Shown here one piece after another: positions 44,713-54,928 of a DNA stretch of 64,000 nucleotides. This DNA is from Acinetobacter terrae. GTDB taxonomy: Bacteria; Pseudomonadota; Gammaproteobacteria; Pseudomonadales; Moraxellaceae. The notes below the pieces were generated by a model, which did no database searches, was not told the origin of the DNA, and saw nothing but the letters and a program-made list of their open reading frames with translations. The stretch is from positions 1 through 64,000 of the forward strand of contig NZ_JABERI010000015.1 of the NCBI RefSeq assembly GCF_013004375.1, read 5' to 3'. The position numbers and the translations under genes were made by a program. Positions within the stretch are counted from its first letter, which is position 1. Each line of letters begins with the position of its first letter.

Positions 44713-46203
44713 TTAAGACACTAATTTAGGTTTACGCGAATCTACGCCTGTGTGCTTTTGAAATTTAAGGACGCTATCCTCAAACTTGGCATTTTTTAAT
44801 AATTTACGATCAGCCAGATAATTATTGGTCACGTTCCAAGGCGCATGTTTACCTTGCTTCGGCATGACATCCGCTGCACGTGCAATATAACCTGAAGATA
44901 AACTCCCCATCACGGTATCTTCCATTAATTCAGTCTGATCACCTTGAGCAATCACTTGGTCATAGCCATTCTTATCCATATAATTAATCAGACGACAAAT
45001 ATAATCAGCAACAATATCAACTTTAAGCGTCCACGATGCGTTGATATAACCAATAATCATCGCCATGTTTGGTACATCACTAACCATAATCCCTTGATAC
45101 AACATATGTTTAGAGGTATCTATAGGCTTTCCATCAATACTGGCTTTAATACCGCCTAGAATTTGAATCTGCAAACCTGTCGCAGAGACAATAATGTCGG
45201 CATCCAAATGTTGGCCTGATTTCAGCTGAATACCCGTTTCAGTAAACTTCTCAATTTGATCCGTTTCTACACTCGCTTTGCCTGAGCGTAAAATCTTGAA
45301 TAAATCACCATCAGGTACCACACAAAGACGTTGATCCCAAGGGTTATAAGATGGAGTAAAGTGTTTCATATCCACTTTACCCTTGAGTTGCATCTCAATG
45401 GATTTGAGTAAGAATTTACGCAGTAATTTCGGCTGCTTTTGGGCAAGCGCATAAATAGCACGTTGCATTCCAATATTACGTGCACGCGTCAGTTTATAAG
45501 CAAGATCTTCCGGTAAGACTTTACGCATTTTGTCATAAACAAAATCAACCGATGGAATAGAAGCAATATAGGTCGGTGAGCGTTGCAGCATGGTGACATG
45601 CGCTGCCCCACCTTTTGCCATTGCAGGCACCAAGGTGATGGCAGTTGCGCCACTGCCGATAATCACGACTTTTTTACCGGTATAGTCGAAATTTTCTGGC
45701 CAATGTTGTGGGTGAATAAACTGCCCTTTAAATGCGGCTTGATTTGGGAAATCTGGCTGAAAGCCTTGGTCATAGTTGTAATAGCCAGTGCAACCCAATA
45801 CAAAATTGGCAATCCAGGTTTGTTGTTTTTGATTTTCATCTTCAATTTGTACCACCCACTTACTGATTGAAGAATCATAATTAGCTGATAGCACACGATG
45901 TTTAAAATGAATTTTGCTTTTTAATTGGTATTCATCAACAACTTCAAATAAATAGCCTTTGATGGATGCCCCATCCGCGAGGACATTGGCTTTCTGCCAA
46001 GGTTTAAAATTAAAGCCAAAGGTCGACATATCAGAGTCTGAACGAATCCCTGGGTATTTAAATAAATCCCAAGTTCCACCAAAACTTTCACGACGTTCAA
46101 TAATATCAAATTGACGTTGCGGACAATTCTTCGAAAGATGTGCAGCAAGGCCAATACCTGAAATACCTGCGCCAACAATCAAAATATCAATGTGCTTTTC
46201 CAT
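44713..46203 (-). CDS. almA: AlmA-type flavin-binding monooxygenase
   Basis: 496-aa NAD(P)H/FAD monooxygenase of the type linked to oxidation of long-chain n-alkanes in Acinetobacter. The FAD motif is GAGISG (11-16) and the NADPH motif is GSGATA (183-188). Between them is an intact Baeyer-Villiger-type fingerprint F-x-G-x3-H-x3-W at F158-W168. The C-terminus SRKPKLVS and overall length match AlmA. It has its own strong promoter with an overlapping inverted repeat, so it is probably regulated. The actual substrate (alkane, ketone or other) cannot be read from sequence. Confidence 0.85.
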   Translation of the reverse strand: MEKHIDILIVGAGISGIGLAAHLSKNCPQRQFDIIERRESFGGTWDLFKYPGIRSDSDMSTFGFNFKPWQKANVLADGASIKGYLFEVVDEYQLKSKIHFKHRVLSANYDSSISKWVVQIEDENQKQQTWIANFVLGCTGYYNYDQGFQPDFPNQAAFKGQFIHPQHWPENFDYTGKKVVIIGSGATAITLVPAMAKGGAAHVTMLQRSPTYIASIPSVDFVYDKMRKVLPEDLAYKLTRARNIGMQRAIYALAQKQPKLLRKFLLKSIEMQLKGKVDMKHFTPSYNPWDQRLCVVPDGDLFKILRSGKASVETDQIEKFTETGIQLKSGQHLDADIIVSATGLQIQILGGIKASIDGKPIDTSKHMLYQGIMVSDVPNMAMIIGYINASWTLKVDIVADYICRLINYMDKNGYDQVIAQGDQTELMEDTVMGSLSSGYIARAADVMPKQGKHAPWNVTNNYLADRKLLKNAKFEDSVLKFQKHTGVDSRKPKLVS

Positions 46204-46240
46204 GTTCTTTTTATAACCTTGTTGAACTTTATTTTATTAA

Positions 46241-46269
46241 AGCATAAATTTGACAATACACAATGTCAA
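46241..46269 (-). promoter_or_regulatory. almA promoter with overlapping inverted repeat
   Basis: Minus strand: -35 TTGACA (46264-46269), 17-bp spacer, -10 TATGCT (46241-46246). An inverted repeat TTGACA-N8-TGTCAA covers the -35 and half the spacer, where a repressor would block RNA polymerase. A 5' UTR of about 30 nt is expected. Confidence 0.7.
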
Positions 46270-46318
46270 GTTTAAATAAATCTGACAAAAAATATATCAG
46301 TTCAGGACAAAAGCTAAA

Positions 46319-46331
46319 ATTGTCTAACAAT
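46319..46331. promoter_or_regulatory. palindromic operator candidate, site 3
   Basis: ATTGTCTAACAAT, the same core as site 2 (42657), about 50 bp upstream of the almA -35 and before the rplQ terminator. Confidence 0.45.
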
Positions 46332-46347
46332 ATAAAATCATCAGGCA

Positions 46348-46379
46348 TAAAAAAAGACCGGTGAAACACCGGTCTTTTT
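46348..46379 (-). terminator. terminator of the ribosomal alpha operon
   Basis: Minus-strand stem AAAAAGACCGGTG/CACCGGTCTTTTT with a TTT loop and T run, 28 bp after rplQ. Confidence 0.93.
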
Positions 46380-46406
46380 CGAACAACTGAAGTTCTTTTT
46401 GCGAAA

Positions 46407-46772
46407 TTATTTAACTTCGCGATCTACTAGCTCAACGTAAGCCATCGGTGCAGCATCACCTGCACGGAAGCCCGCTTTAAGAACACGTAGATAGCCGCCG
46501 TTACGTTCTTTGTAACGAGGGCCAAGAACTGTAAATAATTTACCTACAGTTGCAGCTGAACGAGTACGAGCAAACGCCAAACGACGGTTTGCTACAGAAT
46601 CGACTTTAGCTAAAGTGATTAAAGGCTCAGCAACACGACGTAATTCTTTTGCTTTAGGAACAGTAGTTTTAATTAACTCGTGTTCGAACAAAGAATTAGC
46701 CATGTTTTGGAACATCGCTTTACGATGACTGCTTGTACGGCCTAATTTCACACCACTATTACGATGACGCAT
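46407..46772 (-). CDS. rplQ: 50S ribosomal protein L17
   Basis: 121 aa. It begins [20 protein letters not shown], the L17 hallmark, and has the basic N-terminal domain and the AEPLITLAK segment. It lacks the short extra C-terminal tail of E. coli L17 (127 aa). Last gene of the cluster, 18 bp after rpoA, with a terminator downstream. Confidence 0.97.
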   Translation of the reverse strand: MRHRNSGVKLGRTSSHRKAMFQNMANSLFEHELIKTTVPKAKELRRVAEPLITLAKVDSVANRRLAFARTRSAATVGKLFTVLGPRYKERNGGYLRVLKAGFRAGDAAPMAYVELVDREVK

Positions 46773-46790
46773 GGTGATAGTCCTACTTAA

Positions 46791-47798
46791 TTAACGGCTA
46801 CGATAAGCAAAGCGATCGTCCATGCGGAGGCTAGCCGGTGGCCAGTTCTCTAAACGCATGCCCAATTGCAAGCCTTTCGATGCCAGAACATCTTTGATTT
46901 CAGTTAACGATTTTTTACCCAAGTTAGGAGTTTTTAACAACTCAACTTCAGTACGTTGAACCAAATCACCGATGTAGTAAATATTTTCTGCTTTCAAACA
47001 GTTAGCAGAACGAACAGTAAGCTCTAGATCATCTACTGGACGAAGCAAGATTGGATCCACTTCTTCGCGAGGCTCTTGAGCAACAGGAGCTTGATCTTTC
47101 TGAAGATCAACAAAAATTGCAATTTGTTGTTGCAAGATTGTTGCCGCTTTGCGGATTGCTTCTTCTGGATCAACTGTACCGTTGGTTTCAAGGTCAATGA
47201 TCAATTTATCAAGGTCAGTACGTTGTTCTACACGAGCATTTTCAACTGTGTAAGACACGCGCTTGATTGGGCTATAAGAAGCATCTAACTGTAAACGACC
47301 CACTGGGCGAGTTTCGCCTTCTGGGAAACGTGAGTCAGAAGTCTCATAACCGCGACCTTGAGAAACTTTCAGGCGCATTTTTAATGAGCCTGAAGCACTT
47401 AAAGTGCCAATCAAATGCTCAGGGTTTACCACTTCAACATTATGAGGTAAACGAAGATCAGCGGCTGTTACGTCGCCAGGACCTTGTTTTTCTAATGTCA
47501 AATATGCTTCGTTTTGATCGAACAGCTTAATCGACAATCCTTTTAGGTTCAGCAAGAGCTCGACGATGTCCTGCTGCAAGCCTTCCAAGGTACTGTACTC
47601 GTGCTCAACCCCTTCTATTTCAACTTCAACCACAGCAGCGCCAGGTAAAGAAGAAAGAAGGATACGACGTAAAGCATTACCCAGAGTATGACCAAAGCCA
47701 CGCTCTAATGGTTCTAGAATCACTTTTGCCGAGGTCCCGCTAGCCGCTTCGACCTTGATCGCTTGCGGAGTTAGAAACTCATTTGCAGTACGCGTCAT
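46791..47798 (-). CDS. rpoA: DNA-directed RNA polymerase subunit alpha
   Basis: 335 aa. The N-terminal domain dimerises and nucleates RNA polymerase assembly: [23 protein letters not shown] near residue 28-50 is the assembly motif. The C-terminal domain (about 250-325: [46 protein letters not shown]) binds UP elements and activators; the arginine corresponding to E. coli R265 lies in VRSANCLK. Lies between rpsD and rplQ as usual. Confidence 0.98.
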   Translation of the reverse strand: MTRTANEFLTPQAIKVEAASGTSAKVILEPLERGFGHTLGNALRRILLSSLPGAAVVEVEIEGVEHEYSTLEGLQQDIVELLLNLKGLSIKLFDQNEAYLTLEKQGPGDVTAADLRLPHNVEVVNPEHLIGTLSASGSLKMRLKVSQGRGYETSDSRFPEGETRPVGRLQLDASYSPIKRVSYTVENARVEQRTDLDKLIIDLETNGTVDPEEAIRKAATILQQQIAIFVDLQKDQAPVAQEPREEVDPILLRPVDDLELTVRSANCLKAENIYYIGDLVQRTEVELLKTPNLGKKSLTEIKDVLASKGLQLGMRLENWPPASLRMDDRFAYRSR

Positions 47799-47816
47799 TA
47801 TTGCTACCTCAAGGGA

Positions 47817-48440
47817 TTATTTAGAATACAATTCTACAATCAAGCTTTCGTTGATTTCAGCAGGTAAATCAGAACGATCCGGTGCAGCTTTAAACGTACC
47901 TTCCAATTTAGAATGGTCAACTTCCATCCAAGAAGGAATACCACGTTGAGTAGCTAACTCGATTGCGCCTTTAATACGCAATTGTTGTTTAGCACCTTCG
48001 TGAACTGCAACCACGTCACCCGCTTTAACTTGGATTGAAGCGATGTTAACGCGACGACCATTTAAAGTGATTGAACGGTGAGATACAAGCTGACGAGCTT
48101 CTGCACGTGTAGAACCAAAACCCATGCGATAAACAACGTTATCAAGACGGCTTTCAAGCAATTTCAACAAGTTTTCACCTGTTGCGCCTTTAACACGAGC
48201 AGCTTCTTTATAGTAATTACTAAATTGACGTTCTAACACACCATACGTACGACGTACTTTTTGTTTTTCACGTAATTGTAGTGAGTACTCAGATTGTTTT
48301 GCGCGGCTTTGACCATGTTGGCCAGGAGCTTTCGCATGTTTTTTTGTCTTAACGTCAAACGGTTTAACGCCTGATTTAAGTTGCAGGTCTGTCCCTTCGC
48401 GGCGAGAGAGTTTGCATTTTGGACCAATATAACGAGCCAT
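47817..48440 (-). CDS. rpsD: 30S ribosomal protein S4
   Basis: 207 aa; primary 16S rRNA-binding protein of the small subunit body and, in E. coli, the translational repressor of the alpha operon. It begins [19 protein letters not shown]. An S4-type RNA-binding domain ([30 protein letters not shown]) lies near 96-125. Confidence 0.98.
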   Translation of the reverse strand: MARYIGPKCKLSRREGTDLQLKSGVKPFDVKTKKHAKAPGQHGQSRAKQSEYSLQLREKQKVRRTYGVLERQFSNYYKEAARVKGATGENLLKLLESRLDNVVYRMGFGSTRAEARQLVSHRSITLNGRRVNIASIQVKAGDVVAVHEGAKQQLRIKGAIELATQRGIPSWMEVDHSKLEGTFKAAPDRSDLPAEINESLIVELYSK

Positions 48441-48452
48441 GAATGTTTCTCC

Positions 48453-48839
48453 TTACACGCGACGTTTTTTAGGTGGACGACAACCGTTGTGCGGGATTGG
48501 CGTCACATCGGTAATGCTGTTAATTTTATAACCCACTGCACCTAAAGCACGAACCGCAGATTCACGACCAGGACCAGGACCTTTTACAAGGACGTCCAAG
48601 TTTTTCAAACCGTAGTCTAAAGCAGCTTTACCAGCAACTTCAGCAGCTACCTGAGCAGCGAACGGAGTTGATTTACGTGATCCACGGAAGCCTTGTCCAC
48701 CTGAAGTGGCCCAAGCCAGTGCATTACCTTGACGATCGGTAATAGTCACAATGGTGTTATTAAAAGAAGCGTGAATGTGTGCAACACCTTCAGAGACGGT
48801 ACGGGTGACCTTCTTGCGTGTGCGAGTATCTTTAGCCAT
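48453..48839 (-). CDS. rpsK: 30S ribosomal protein S11
   Basis: 128 aa. Platform protein near the E and P sites. The C-terminal motif [18 protein letters not shown] is invariant in S11, and [13 protein letters not shown] precedes it. 12 bp before rpsD, same operon. Confidence 0.98.
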
Positions 48840-48858
48840 CTTTTAGCTTCCAGAAATC

Positions 48859-49215
48859 TTATTTCTTAATAGGTTTGCGCGGACCTTTACGGGTACGTGC
48901 GTTAGTTTTGGTGCGTTGTCCACGGACAGGCAAGCTGCGACGATGACGAAGACCACGGTAGCAGCCTAAATCCATTAAACGTTTAATGTTCATGGAAATT
49001 TCGCGACGTAAATCACCTTCGGTCGGAACCTTAGTAATTTCTGCACGAATCGCATCAAGCTGAGCATCATCCAATTCACGGATCTTAGTAGTAGTTGGAA
49101 TACCTACAGCAGCTAAGATGCTCTTAGCAGTGTGGCGACCGATACCAAAGATATACGTGAGGGAGATAACAGCATGCTTGTTATCCGGAATGTTTACACC
49201 GGCAATACGAGCCAT
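48859..49215 (-). CDS. rpsM: 30S ribosomal protein S13
   Basis: 118 aa. Head protein bridging to 50S. It begins [19 protein letters not shown], with [14 protein letters not shown] and the basic C-terminus [18 protein letters not shown]. First gene of the alpha operon; its start is preceded by a promoter and a hairpin leader. Confidence 0.98.
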   Translation of the reverse strand: MARIAGVNIPDNKHAVISLTYIFGIGRHTAKSILAAVGIPTTTKIRELDDAQLDAIRAEITKVPTEGDLRREISMNIKRLMDLGCYRGLRHRRSLPVRGQRTKTNARTRKGPRKPIKK

Positions 49216-49277
49216 TCACTTTCTCCAAAAAGGCAGTAGAGATAATCAACCGCCCGACAAAAACCTTGAGGGGCGGA
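49216..49277 (-). promoter_or_regulatory. rpsM leader, candidate S4-responsive alpha-operon leader
   Basis: The transcript leader between the promoter and rpsM begins with a 6-bp GC stem CCGCCC/GGGCGG (49271-49276 with 49250-49255) enclosing a 15-nt loop. A T-rich linker and the ribosome binding site GGAG follow. In E. coli this position folds into the pseudoknot bound by S4. That this leader does the same is inference. Confidence 0.5.
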
Positions 49278-49306
49278 TATTAACCCAATTCACCTACTGA
49301 AATCAA
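49278..49306 (-). promoter_or_regulatory. internal promoter of the alpha operon
   Basis: Minus strand: -35 TTGATT (49301-49306), 17-bp spacer, -10 TTAATA (49278-49283), in the 106-bp gap between rpmJ and rpsM. Confidence 0.6.
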
Positions 49307-49321
49307 CAGGTCTTGATTAGA

Positions 49322-49438
49322 TTAACCTTGACGCTGTTTATGACGAGGTTCTGCGCTACAAATCACGCGGATAACCCCATTACGACGGATAACTTTACAG
49401 CTACCACAAATTTTTTTAACAGAAGCTTGTACTTTCAT
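49322..49438 (-). CDS. rpmJ: 50S ribosomal protein L36
   Basis: 38 aa, [19 protein letters not shown]. The zinc ribbon is complete with C11, C14, C27 and H33, so this is the zinc-binding (C+) L36 form. Located between secY and rpsM as in other gammaproteobacteria. Confidence 0.97.
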
Positions 49439-49457
49439 GATGAAACCTCAAGTGCGC

Positions 49458-50816
49458 TTATCCCTTAGGATGAGCAGTCGTTTTTCTCATTAACGTTTGA
49501 TTATCGTATTGATGCGAGGTGAGATGTGCTTGCAGCTGAGCCATAAAGTCCATCACGACTACCACAACGATCAGCAAAGAGGTACCACCCAAAGAGAATG
49601 GAATACCAAATGAGCTCTGTAATACCATCGGCATTAAACAAATCACTGTGATATAAATCGCGCCAATAAAGGTCAAACGATTGAGAATATGATCTAAGTA
49701 ACGAGCAGTTTGCTCACCTGGACGAATACCAGGCACATAAGCTCCGCTGCGTTTCAAGTTCTCTGACACTTCTTTAGGGCTAAATACTAGCGCAGTATAG
49801 AAGTAACAGAAAAAGATAATTAACGCACCAAAGAGCACCAAATACAACGGCTGTCCAGGCGACAACACGAGCGCCAAATCTTGCAGGCCACGTTTGATAA
49901 ATCCTGCACTAGGATCAGCACTACCCACCCATTGCCCTAAGCTCGCAGGGAACAAAAGCAATGAACTGGCAAAAATTGCTGGAATCACACCCGCCATATT
50001 AATTTTTAATGGCAAATGTGTCTGCTGTGCAGTAAATACACGACGACCTTGTTGTTTTTGAGCGTAATTGACTGGTATACGACGTTGTGCTTTTTCAATA
50101 AACACAATCGCTGCTAACACACCGATAGATAACAAGCCAAAAATTACCAAGCCAATAAGACTTGTTTGACCATTATCTACTGATGATAAAGATTGCATAA
50201 TTAAATTCGGCAATCCAGCAACAATACCCGCAAAGATGATCATGGATATACCATTCCCTACTCCGCGTTCAGTAATTTGCTCACCCAACCACATCAAGAA
50301 CATGGTACCCGCAACCAGTGAAGTCACAGCAGGAATGTAAAAAGCCAGGCCTCCAGTCAAAGTAATCCCTTGACTAATAAGTCCTGCACACATCCCAACA
50401 GACTGCACAAGTGCAAGCAATAATGTACCTTGTCGCGTATATTGATTTATCTTACGCTTACCTTGTTCGCCTTCTTTCTTTAAAGCTTCCAGCGAAGGAA
50501 CTACCGTAGACATTAACTGCACAATAATTGAAGCAGAAATGTAAGGCATGATCCCTAAAGCAAGAATTGACATCCGCTCTAATGCACCACCTGAAAACAT
50601 GTTAAACAAACCCAGGATAGTACCTGAGTTTGCATTAAAAAGATTTTCGAGTGCAGCATTATTAATGCCTGGTACTGGAATATGTGCTCCTAGTCGAAAG
50701 ACCATTAATGCACCAATAAGGAACATCATTCGGCGAATAATTTCACGATATTTCACATGAAACGGCTGCCCTTTCATCATGTTAACATGACCCGAAGAAC
50801 TAGGAGACATAGACAC
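49458..50816 (-). CDS. secY: protein translocase subunit SecY
   Basis: 452-aa core channel of the Sec translocon with ten membrane helices. Signatures are [13 protein letters not shown] after helix 1, [13 protein letters not shown] at helix 2 and [20 protein letters not shown] in the cytosolic loop after helix 8. Lies between rplO and rpmJ in the spc operon. Confidence 0.98.
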   Translation of the reverse strand: MSMSPSSSGHVNMMKGQPFHVKYREIIRRMMFLIGALMVFRLGAHIPVPGINNAALENLFNANSGTILGLFNMFSGGALERMSILALGIMPYISASIIVQLMSTVVPSLEALKKEGEQGKRKINQYTRQGTLLLALVQSVGMCAGLISQGITLTGGLAFYIPAVTSLVAGTMFLMWLGEQITERGVGNGISMIIFAGIVAGLPNLIMQSLSSVDNGQTSLIGLVIFGLLSIGVLAAIVFIEKAQRRIPVNYAQKQQGRRVFTAQQTHLPLKINMAGVIPAIFASSLLLFPASLGQWVGSADPSAGFIKRGLQDLALVLSPGQPLYLVLFGALIIFFCYFYTALVFSPKEVSENLKRSGAYVPGIRPGEQTARYLDHILNRLTFIGAIYITVICLMPMVLQSSFGIPFSLGGTSLLIVVVVVMDFMAQLQAHLTSHQYDNQTLMRKTTAHPKG

Positions 50817-50822
50817 TAGCGA

Positions 50823-51263
50823 TTACTCCTCGACTTTGCCGCCAGCAGCTTCAACAGCAGCTTTAGCGCCTTTAGTCAATGCAACACCTTGAATAGTGAA
50901 TGCACGAGTAATATCACCAGAAAGTACGATACGAGCACGAGTCATATCTCTACGTACAACATTCGCTGCTTTTAAGGTTTCAAGTGAAACGATGTCACCT
51001 TCAACTTTAGCAAGCTCAGATAAACGTACTTCAGCAGTTTTCAAAGCCAATTGGCTAGTGAAGCCGAATTTAGGCAAACGACGATATAACGCAGTTTGAC
51101 CGCCTTCGAAACCTGGACGTGTACCACCGCTCTTACGCGAGTTTTGACCTTTGACACCACGGCCACCGGTCTTACCAACGCCAGAACCGATACCACGGCC
51201 TAGACGAAGGTTATCACGCTTAGCACCTTCTGCAGGTGCAATAGTATTTAAACGCAGAGTCAT
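50823..51263 (-). CDS. rplO: 50S ribosomal protein L15
   Basis: 146 aa. It begins [24 protein letters not shown], with the glycine-rich [18 protein letters not shown] stretch that threads into 23S rRNA. 6 bp before secY. Confidence 0.98.
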   Translation of the reverse strand: MTLRLNTIAPAEGAKRDNLRLGRGIGSGVGKTGGRGVKGQNSRKSGGTRPGFEGGQTALYRRLPKFGFTSQLALKTAEVRLSELAKVEGDIVSLETLKAANVVRRDMTRARIVLSGDITRAFTIQGVALTKGAKAAVEAAGGKVEE

Positions 51264-51266
51264 GGC

Positions 51267-51443
51267 TTATTCCTCTACACTAACCATATAGTAAACTTGG
51301 TTGATCATACCGCGGTTAGAAGGAGTATCAACAACTTCTACAGTATGACCAATACGACGCAGACCTAAACCTTGAAGGCTAAGCTTGTGATTTTTCAAGC
51401 GATGCGATGAAGATTTAGTCTGGGTAACTTTAATCGTTTTCAT
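51267..51443 (-). CDS. rpmD: 50S ribosomal protein L30
   Basis: 58 aa, [20 protein letters not shown], with the L30 motif [22 protein letters not shown]. Located between rpsE and rplO, with 3- and 6-bp gaps. Confidence 0.97.
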   Translation of the reverse strand: MKTIKVTQTKSSSHRLKNHKLSLQGLGLRRIGHTVEVVDTPSNRGMINQVYYMVSVEE

Positions 51444-51449
51444 GATTGA

Positions 51450-51947
51450 TTACCCTTGAATTTGTGCTACAGAAAGACCACGTTTCGCAGCGACTTTCTC
51501 AGGAGAAGTCATATCACGCAAACCTTTAAAAGTTGCGTTTACTACGTTAGCAGCGTTTGTAGAACCATAGCATTTTGTCAATACGTTATGCACGCCAACA
51601 GCTTCTAAAACTGCACGCATAGCACCACCAGCAATTACACCAGTACCTTCAGAAGCAGGTTGCATGTAAACGCGGCTTGCACCGTGACGAGCATTAATAG
51701 GGTGTTGTACAGTACCGTTAACAAGATCAACAGTAATCATGTTGCGACGTGCAGCTTCAAGTGCTTTAGAAATAGCAGCTGGAACTTCACGTGCTTTACC
51801 ACGACCAAAACCTACGCGACCATTACCATCACCCACAACAGTTAATGCTGTGAAAGAGAAGATACGACCACCCTTAACAACTTTGGCTACACGATCAACG
51901 GCAACCAGCTTTTCAACAAGACCTTCGTTTTGTTCAACTTTAGCCAT
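51450..51947 (-). CDS. rpsE: 30S ribosomal protein S5
   Basis: 165 aa. The N-terminal double-stranded RNA-binding domain has [32 protein letters not shown], and the C-terminal domain starts [19 protein letters not shown]. Involved in decoding accuracy. Confidence 0.98.
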   Translation of the reverse strand: MAKVEQNEGLVEKLVAVDRVAKVVKGGRIFSFTALTVVGDGNGRVGFGRGKAREVPAAISKALEAARRNMITVDLVNGTVQHPINARHGASRVYMQPASEGTGVIAGGAMRAVLEAVGVHNVLTKCYGSTNAANVVNATFKGLRDMTSPEKVAAKRGLSVAQIQG

Positions 51948-51949
51948 GA

Positions 51950-52300
51950 TTAGAACTCCAAGCCGTTTTCACGAGCAGCATCAGCCAAGGCTTTGATACG
52001 ACCATGATATTTAAAACCAGAACGGTCAAATGCAACTTTAGTTACACCAGCTGCTTTAGCACGTTCTGCGATTAAAGCACCTACTTTTTGAGCTGCTTCA
52101 ACATTACCAGTTGTGCCAGCACGTAAAGTAGCATCTAAAGTTGAAGCTTGCGCTAAAACTTTGCCACCATCTGCTGAAATAACTTGAGCATAGATGTGAC
52201 GCGGAGTGCGGTTTACACACAAGCGAGTCGCACCCAATGCACGGATGTGCAAGCGTGTGCTTTTCGCACGACGCAAACGGGATTGTTTCTTTTCGTTCAT
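51950..52300 (-). CDS. rplR: 50S ribosomal protein L18
   Basis: 116 aa; 5S rRNA-binding protein. It has basic N-terminal [19 protein letters not shown] and the C-terminal [24 protein letters not shown] motif. 2 bp before rpsE. Confidence 0.98.
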   Translation of the reverse strand: MNEKKQSRLRRAKSTRLHIRALGATRLCVNRTPRHIYAQVISADGGKVLAQASTLDATLRAGTTGNVEAAQKVGALIAERAKAAGVTKVAFDRSGFKYHGRIKALADAARENGLEF

Positions 52301-52314
52301 AAGAACCTCGCGCC

Positions 52315-52848
52315 TTATTTCTTCTTAGCTTCTTTACGAAGAACAACTTCATCCGAATAACGAACACCTTTACCTTTATAAGGCTCTGGTTCACGATATG
52401 AACGGATATCTGCAGCTACTTGACCCAACATATGTTTGCTTGCTGATTTCAAAATGATTTCAGTAGCAGTTGGAGTTTCAGCAGTTACACCTTCAGGAAG
52501 TTTATAATCGATAGGGTGTGAATAACCTAGGTTAAGATGAACAACATCACCTTTAACCGCAGCTTTATAACCAACACCGATTAGTTGTAACTTACGTTCG
52601 AAGCCTTCACTAACACCTTTAACAAGGTTGTTAAGAACAGCGCGAGCAGTACCAGCTTGCATCCAAGAATCTTTAGATTCTTTAACTGGAGCAATATGAA
52701 GCTGACCTTCTTCCTGTTTTAGCTCGACCAGCGCATGCAGGTTGAAAGACAATGTACCTTTACTGCCTTTCACTTCGACCTGCCGGCCGTTCTGAGTAAC
52801 TGTAACGCCATTAGGCACAGTTACTGGGGCTTTAGCCACACGAGACAT
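52315..52848 (-). CDS. rplF: 50S ribosomal protein L6
   Basis: 177 aa with two similar domains. It begins [17 protein letters not shown] and has the C-terminal motif [23 protein letters not shown]. Located near the sarcin-ricin loop of 23S rRNA. Confidence 0.98.
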   Translation of the reverse strand: MSRVAKAPVTVPNGVTVTQNGRQVEVKGSKGTLSFNLHALVELKQEEGQLHIAPVKESKDSWMQAGTARAVLNNLVKGVSEGFERKLQLIGVGYKAAVKGDVVHLNLGYSHPIDYKLPEGVTAETPTATEIILKSASKHMLGQVAADIRSYREPEPYKGKGVRYSDEVVLRKEAKKK

Positions 52849-52861
52849 GAGGATTCACCTA

Positions 52862-53257
52862 TTAAGAAACAAAAGCAATAACTTCACCACCGATACCAGC
52901 AGAACGTGCTGCGCGATCAGTCATGATGCCTTTGCTTGTAGAAACAATTGCAATACCTAAACCTTGCTTAACGCTAGGAAGTGCATCTTTACCGCGATAC
53001 TGACGTAGACCTGGACGGCTTACGCGTTTCACAGTTTCGATAACTGGTTTGCCTTCAAAATATTTTAACGTAATTGTTAAAGTTGCTTTACCTTCAGCAT
53101 CAGCAACTTCTACGTTAGAAATGTAACCCTCTTGTTGAAGAACGTTAGCAATAGCAACCTTCAACTTAGAGTTAGGCATAGAAACAGTTTGTTTCTTAGC
53201 CATTTGTGCGTTACGAACACGGGTTAGCATGTCGGCAACGGTATCTTGCATACTCAT
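52862..53257 (-). CDS. rpsH: 30S ribosomal protein S8
   Basis: 131 aa. It begins [18 protein letters not shown] and has the C-terminal [25 protein letters not shown]. It is the spc-operon translational repressor in E. coli; I did not identify its mRNA site here. Confidence 0.98.
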   Translation of the reverse strand: MSMQDTVADMLTRVRNAQMAKKQTVSMPNSKLKVAIANVLQQEGYISNVEVADAEGKATLTITLKYFEGKPVIETVKRVSRPGLRQYRGKDALPSVKQGLGIAIVSTSKGIMTDRAARSAGIGGEVIAFVS

Positions 53258-53269
53258 TATAGTCGCTCC

Positions 53270-53575
53270 TTACCAGCTTGCCTTAACCATGCCCGGTACA
53301 TCACCTTGCATGACAGTTTCACGTAATTTGTTACGGCTTAAGCCGAACTTACGGAAGTAACCATGAGGACGACCAGTTAAACCACAACGGTTACGAAGAC
53401 GTACTGGAGACGCATTACGTGGTAATGCCTGAAATTTCATCATCGCTTCGAAACGTTCTTCTTCTGTTGCATTTACATTTGCAATCGTAGCTTTTAATTC
53501 AGCACGTTTTGCAGCAAATTTAGCAACAGTTTTTTCGCGTTTCAATTCGCGATTAATCATACCTTTCTTAGCCAT
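53270..53575 (-). CDS. rpsN: 30S ribosomal protein S14
   Basis: 101 aa, the long zinc-free (C-) form. The motif [24 protein letters not shown] is present without the CxxC pairs of the short form. It begins [15 protein letters not shown]. Confidence 0.98.
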   Translation of the reverse strand: MAKKGMINRELKREKTVAKFAAKRAELKATIANVNATEEERFEAMMKFQALPRNASPVRLRNRCGLTGRPHGYFRKFGLSRNKLRETVMQGDVPGMVKASW

Positions 53576-53584
53576 ATCGACCTC

Positions 53585-54121
53585 TTATTTAAACGGGAAG
53601 CCGAATGCACGCAATAGCGCACGGCCTTCGTCATCGGTGCGAGCAGTCGTAGTAACGGTAATATCCATACCACGAATACGATCAATCTTATCAAAATCGA
53701 TTTCAGGGAACATGATCTGTTCCTTCAAACCCATTGAGTAGTTCCCACGACCGTCAAATGATTTCGCAGAAAAACCACGGAAGTCACGGATACGAGGGAT
53801 CGCAATAGAGATCAAACGGTCTAAGAATTCGTACATACGTTCGCCGCGTAAAGTAACTTTACAACCAATCGGCCAACCATCACGGATTTTAAAACCAGCG
53901 ATAGATTTGCGAGCTAAAGTAAGTACTGGTTTTTGACCAGCAATTGCTTGCATATCAGAAAGAGCGCCGTCTAACAATTTCTTGTCAGCTGATGCAGCAC
54001 CAACACCCATGTTGATGGTGATTTTTGTAATGCGAGGAATTTCCATCACATTCTTAACACCCAATGTTTCTAACAATTGAGCTTTAAGTTCTTCATTGTA
54101 ACGTGTTTTAAGTCTGGCCAT
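53585..54121 (-). CDS. rplE: 50S ribosomal protein L5
   Basis: 178 aa; binds 5S rRNA and contacts the P-site tRNA. Signatures are [25 protein letters not shown] and [23 protein letters not shown]. Confidence 0.98.
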   Translation of the reverse strand: MARLKTRYNEELKAQLLETLGVKNVMEIPRITKITINMGVGAASADKKLLDGALSDMQAIAGQKPVLTLARKSIAGFKIRDGWPIGCKVTLRGERMYEFLDRLISIAIPRIRDFRGFSAKSFDGRGNYSMGLKEQIMFPEIDFDKIDRIRGMDITVTTTARTDDEGRALLRAFGFPFK

Positions 54122-54137
54122 GGCCTATATCAACCTA

Positions 54138-54458
54138 TTACTTCGCTACCGCCACTGATTCACCATTTGATTTGAATACGCGAGTTTTCACGCCTTCAGC
54201 ATCAAATTGGTAACCAACACGGTCAGCCTTTTGGGTTGTAGCATTAAAAACTGCCACGTTTGAGATATGAAGCGTAGCTTCCTGAGTTACGATGCTGCCT
54301 TCAGCGCCAGTAGCTCGGTTCGGCTTTTGATGCTTCGTCACCAAGTTAAGGCCTTCAACCTTAACACGGTCATTTGAAACAGACAGAACAGTTCCCTGTT
54401 TGCCTTTTTCTTTACCTGCGATCACAATAATTTGATCGCCTTTTTTAATCTTAGCCAT
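54138..54458 (-). CDS. rplX: 50S ribosomal protein L24
   Basis: 106 aa. The N-terminal KOW motif KKGDQIIVIAGKEKGKQGTVL marks this assembly-initiator protein. 16 bp before rplE. Confidence 0.97.
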   Translation of the reverse strand: MAKIKKGDQIIVIAGKEKGKQGTVLSVSNDRVKVEGLNLVTKHQKPNRATGAEGSIVTQEATLHISNVAVFNATTQKADRVGYQFDAEGVKTRVFKSNGESVAVAK

Positions 54459-54467
54459 GAGTGCCTC

Positions 54468-54836
54468 TTATAGAACTTCAGGAGCCAATGAAATGATTTT
54501 CATGAACTGTTCAGTACGAAGTTCACGAGTCACTGGTCCGAAAATACGAGTTGCAATCGGCGCTTTGTTGTTGTTCAAAATCACAGCAGCATTGTCATCA
54601 AAACGGATGATAGAACCATCCGGACGACGTACACCGAATTTCGTACGTACAACTACAGCATTCATCACGTCGCCTTTTTTAACACGACCGCGAGGAATAG
54701 CTTCTTTTACAGTAACTTTAATAATATCGCCAACAGAAGCATAACGACGGTGTGAACCACCAAGTACTTTAATACATTGTACGCGGCGAGCACCACTGTT
54801 GTCTGCTACGTCGAGCATACTTTCGGTTTGAATCAT
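54468..54836 (-). CDS. rplN: 50S ribosomal protein L14
   Basis: 122 aa from [19 protein letters not shown], the standard L14 N-terminus and length; an upstream in-frame codon at 54869 would add 11 unrelated residues. The body has [23 protein letters not shown]. It follows a 92-bp gap after rpsQ, the spc operon's first position, but I found no clear promoter there. Confidence 0.97.
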   Translation of the reverse strand: MIQTESMLDVADNSGARRVQCIKVLGGSHRRYASVGDIIKVTVKEAIPRGRVKKGDVMNAVVVRTKFGVRRPDGSIIRFDDNAAVILNNNKAPIATRIFGPVTRELRTEQFMKIISLAPEVL

Positions 54837-54928
54837 TGCCCTACTCCAAAACCGAGCATCACCGGTCACAATTTCGAAAGGCTCAAAGAGTACTCGAAAT
54901 CAACCGATGATGCAACAAGAACGTCTAA

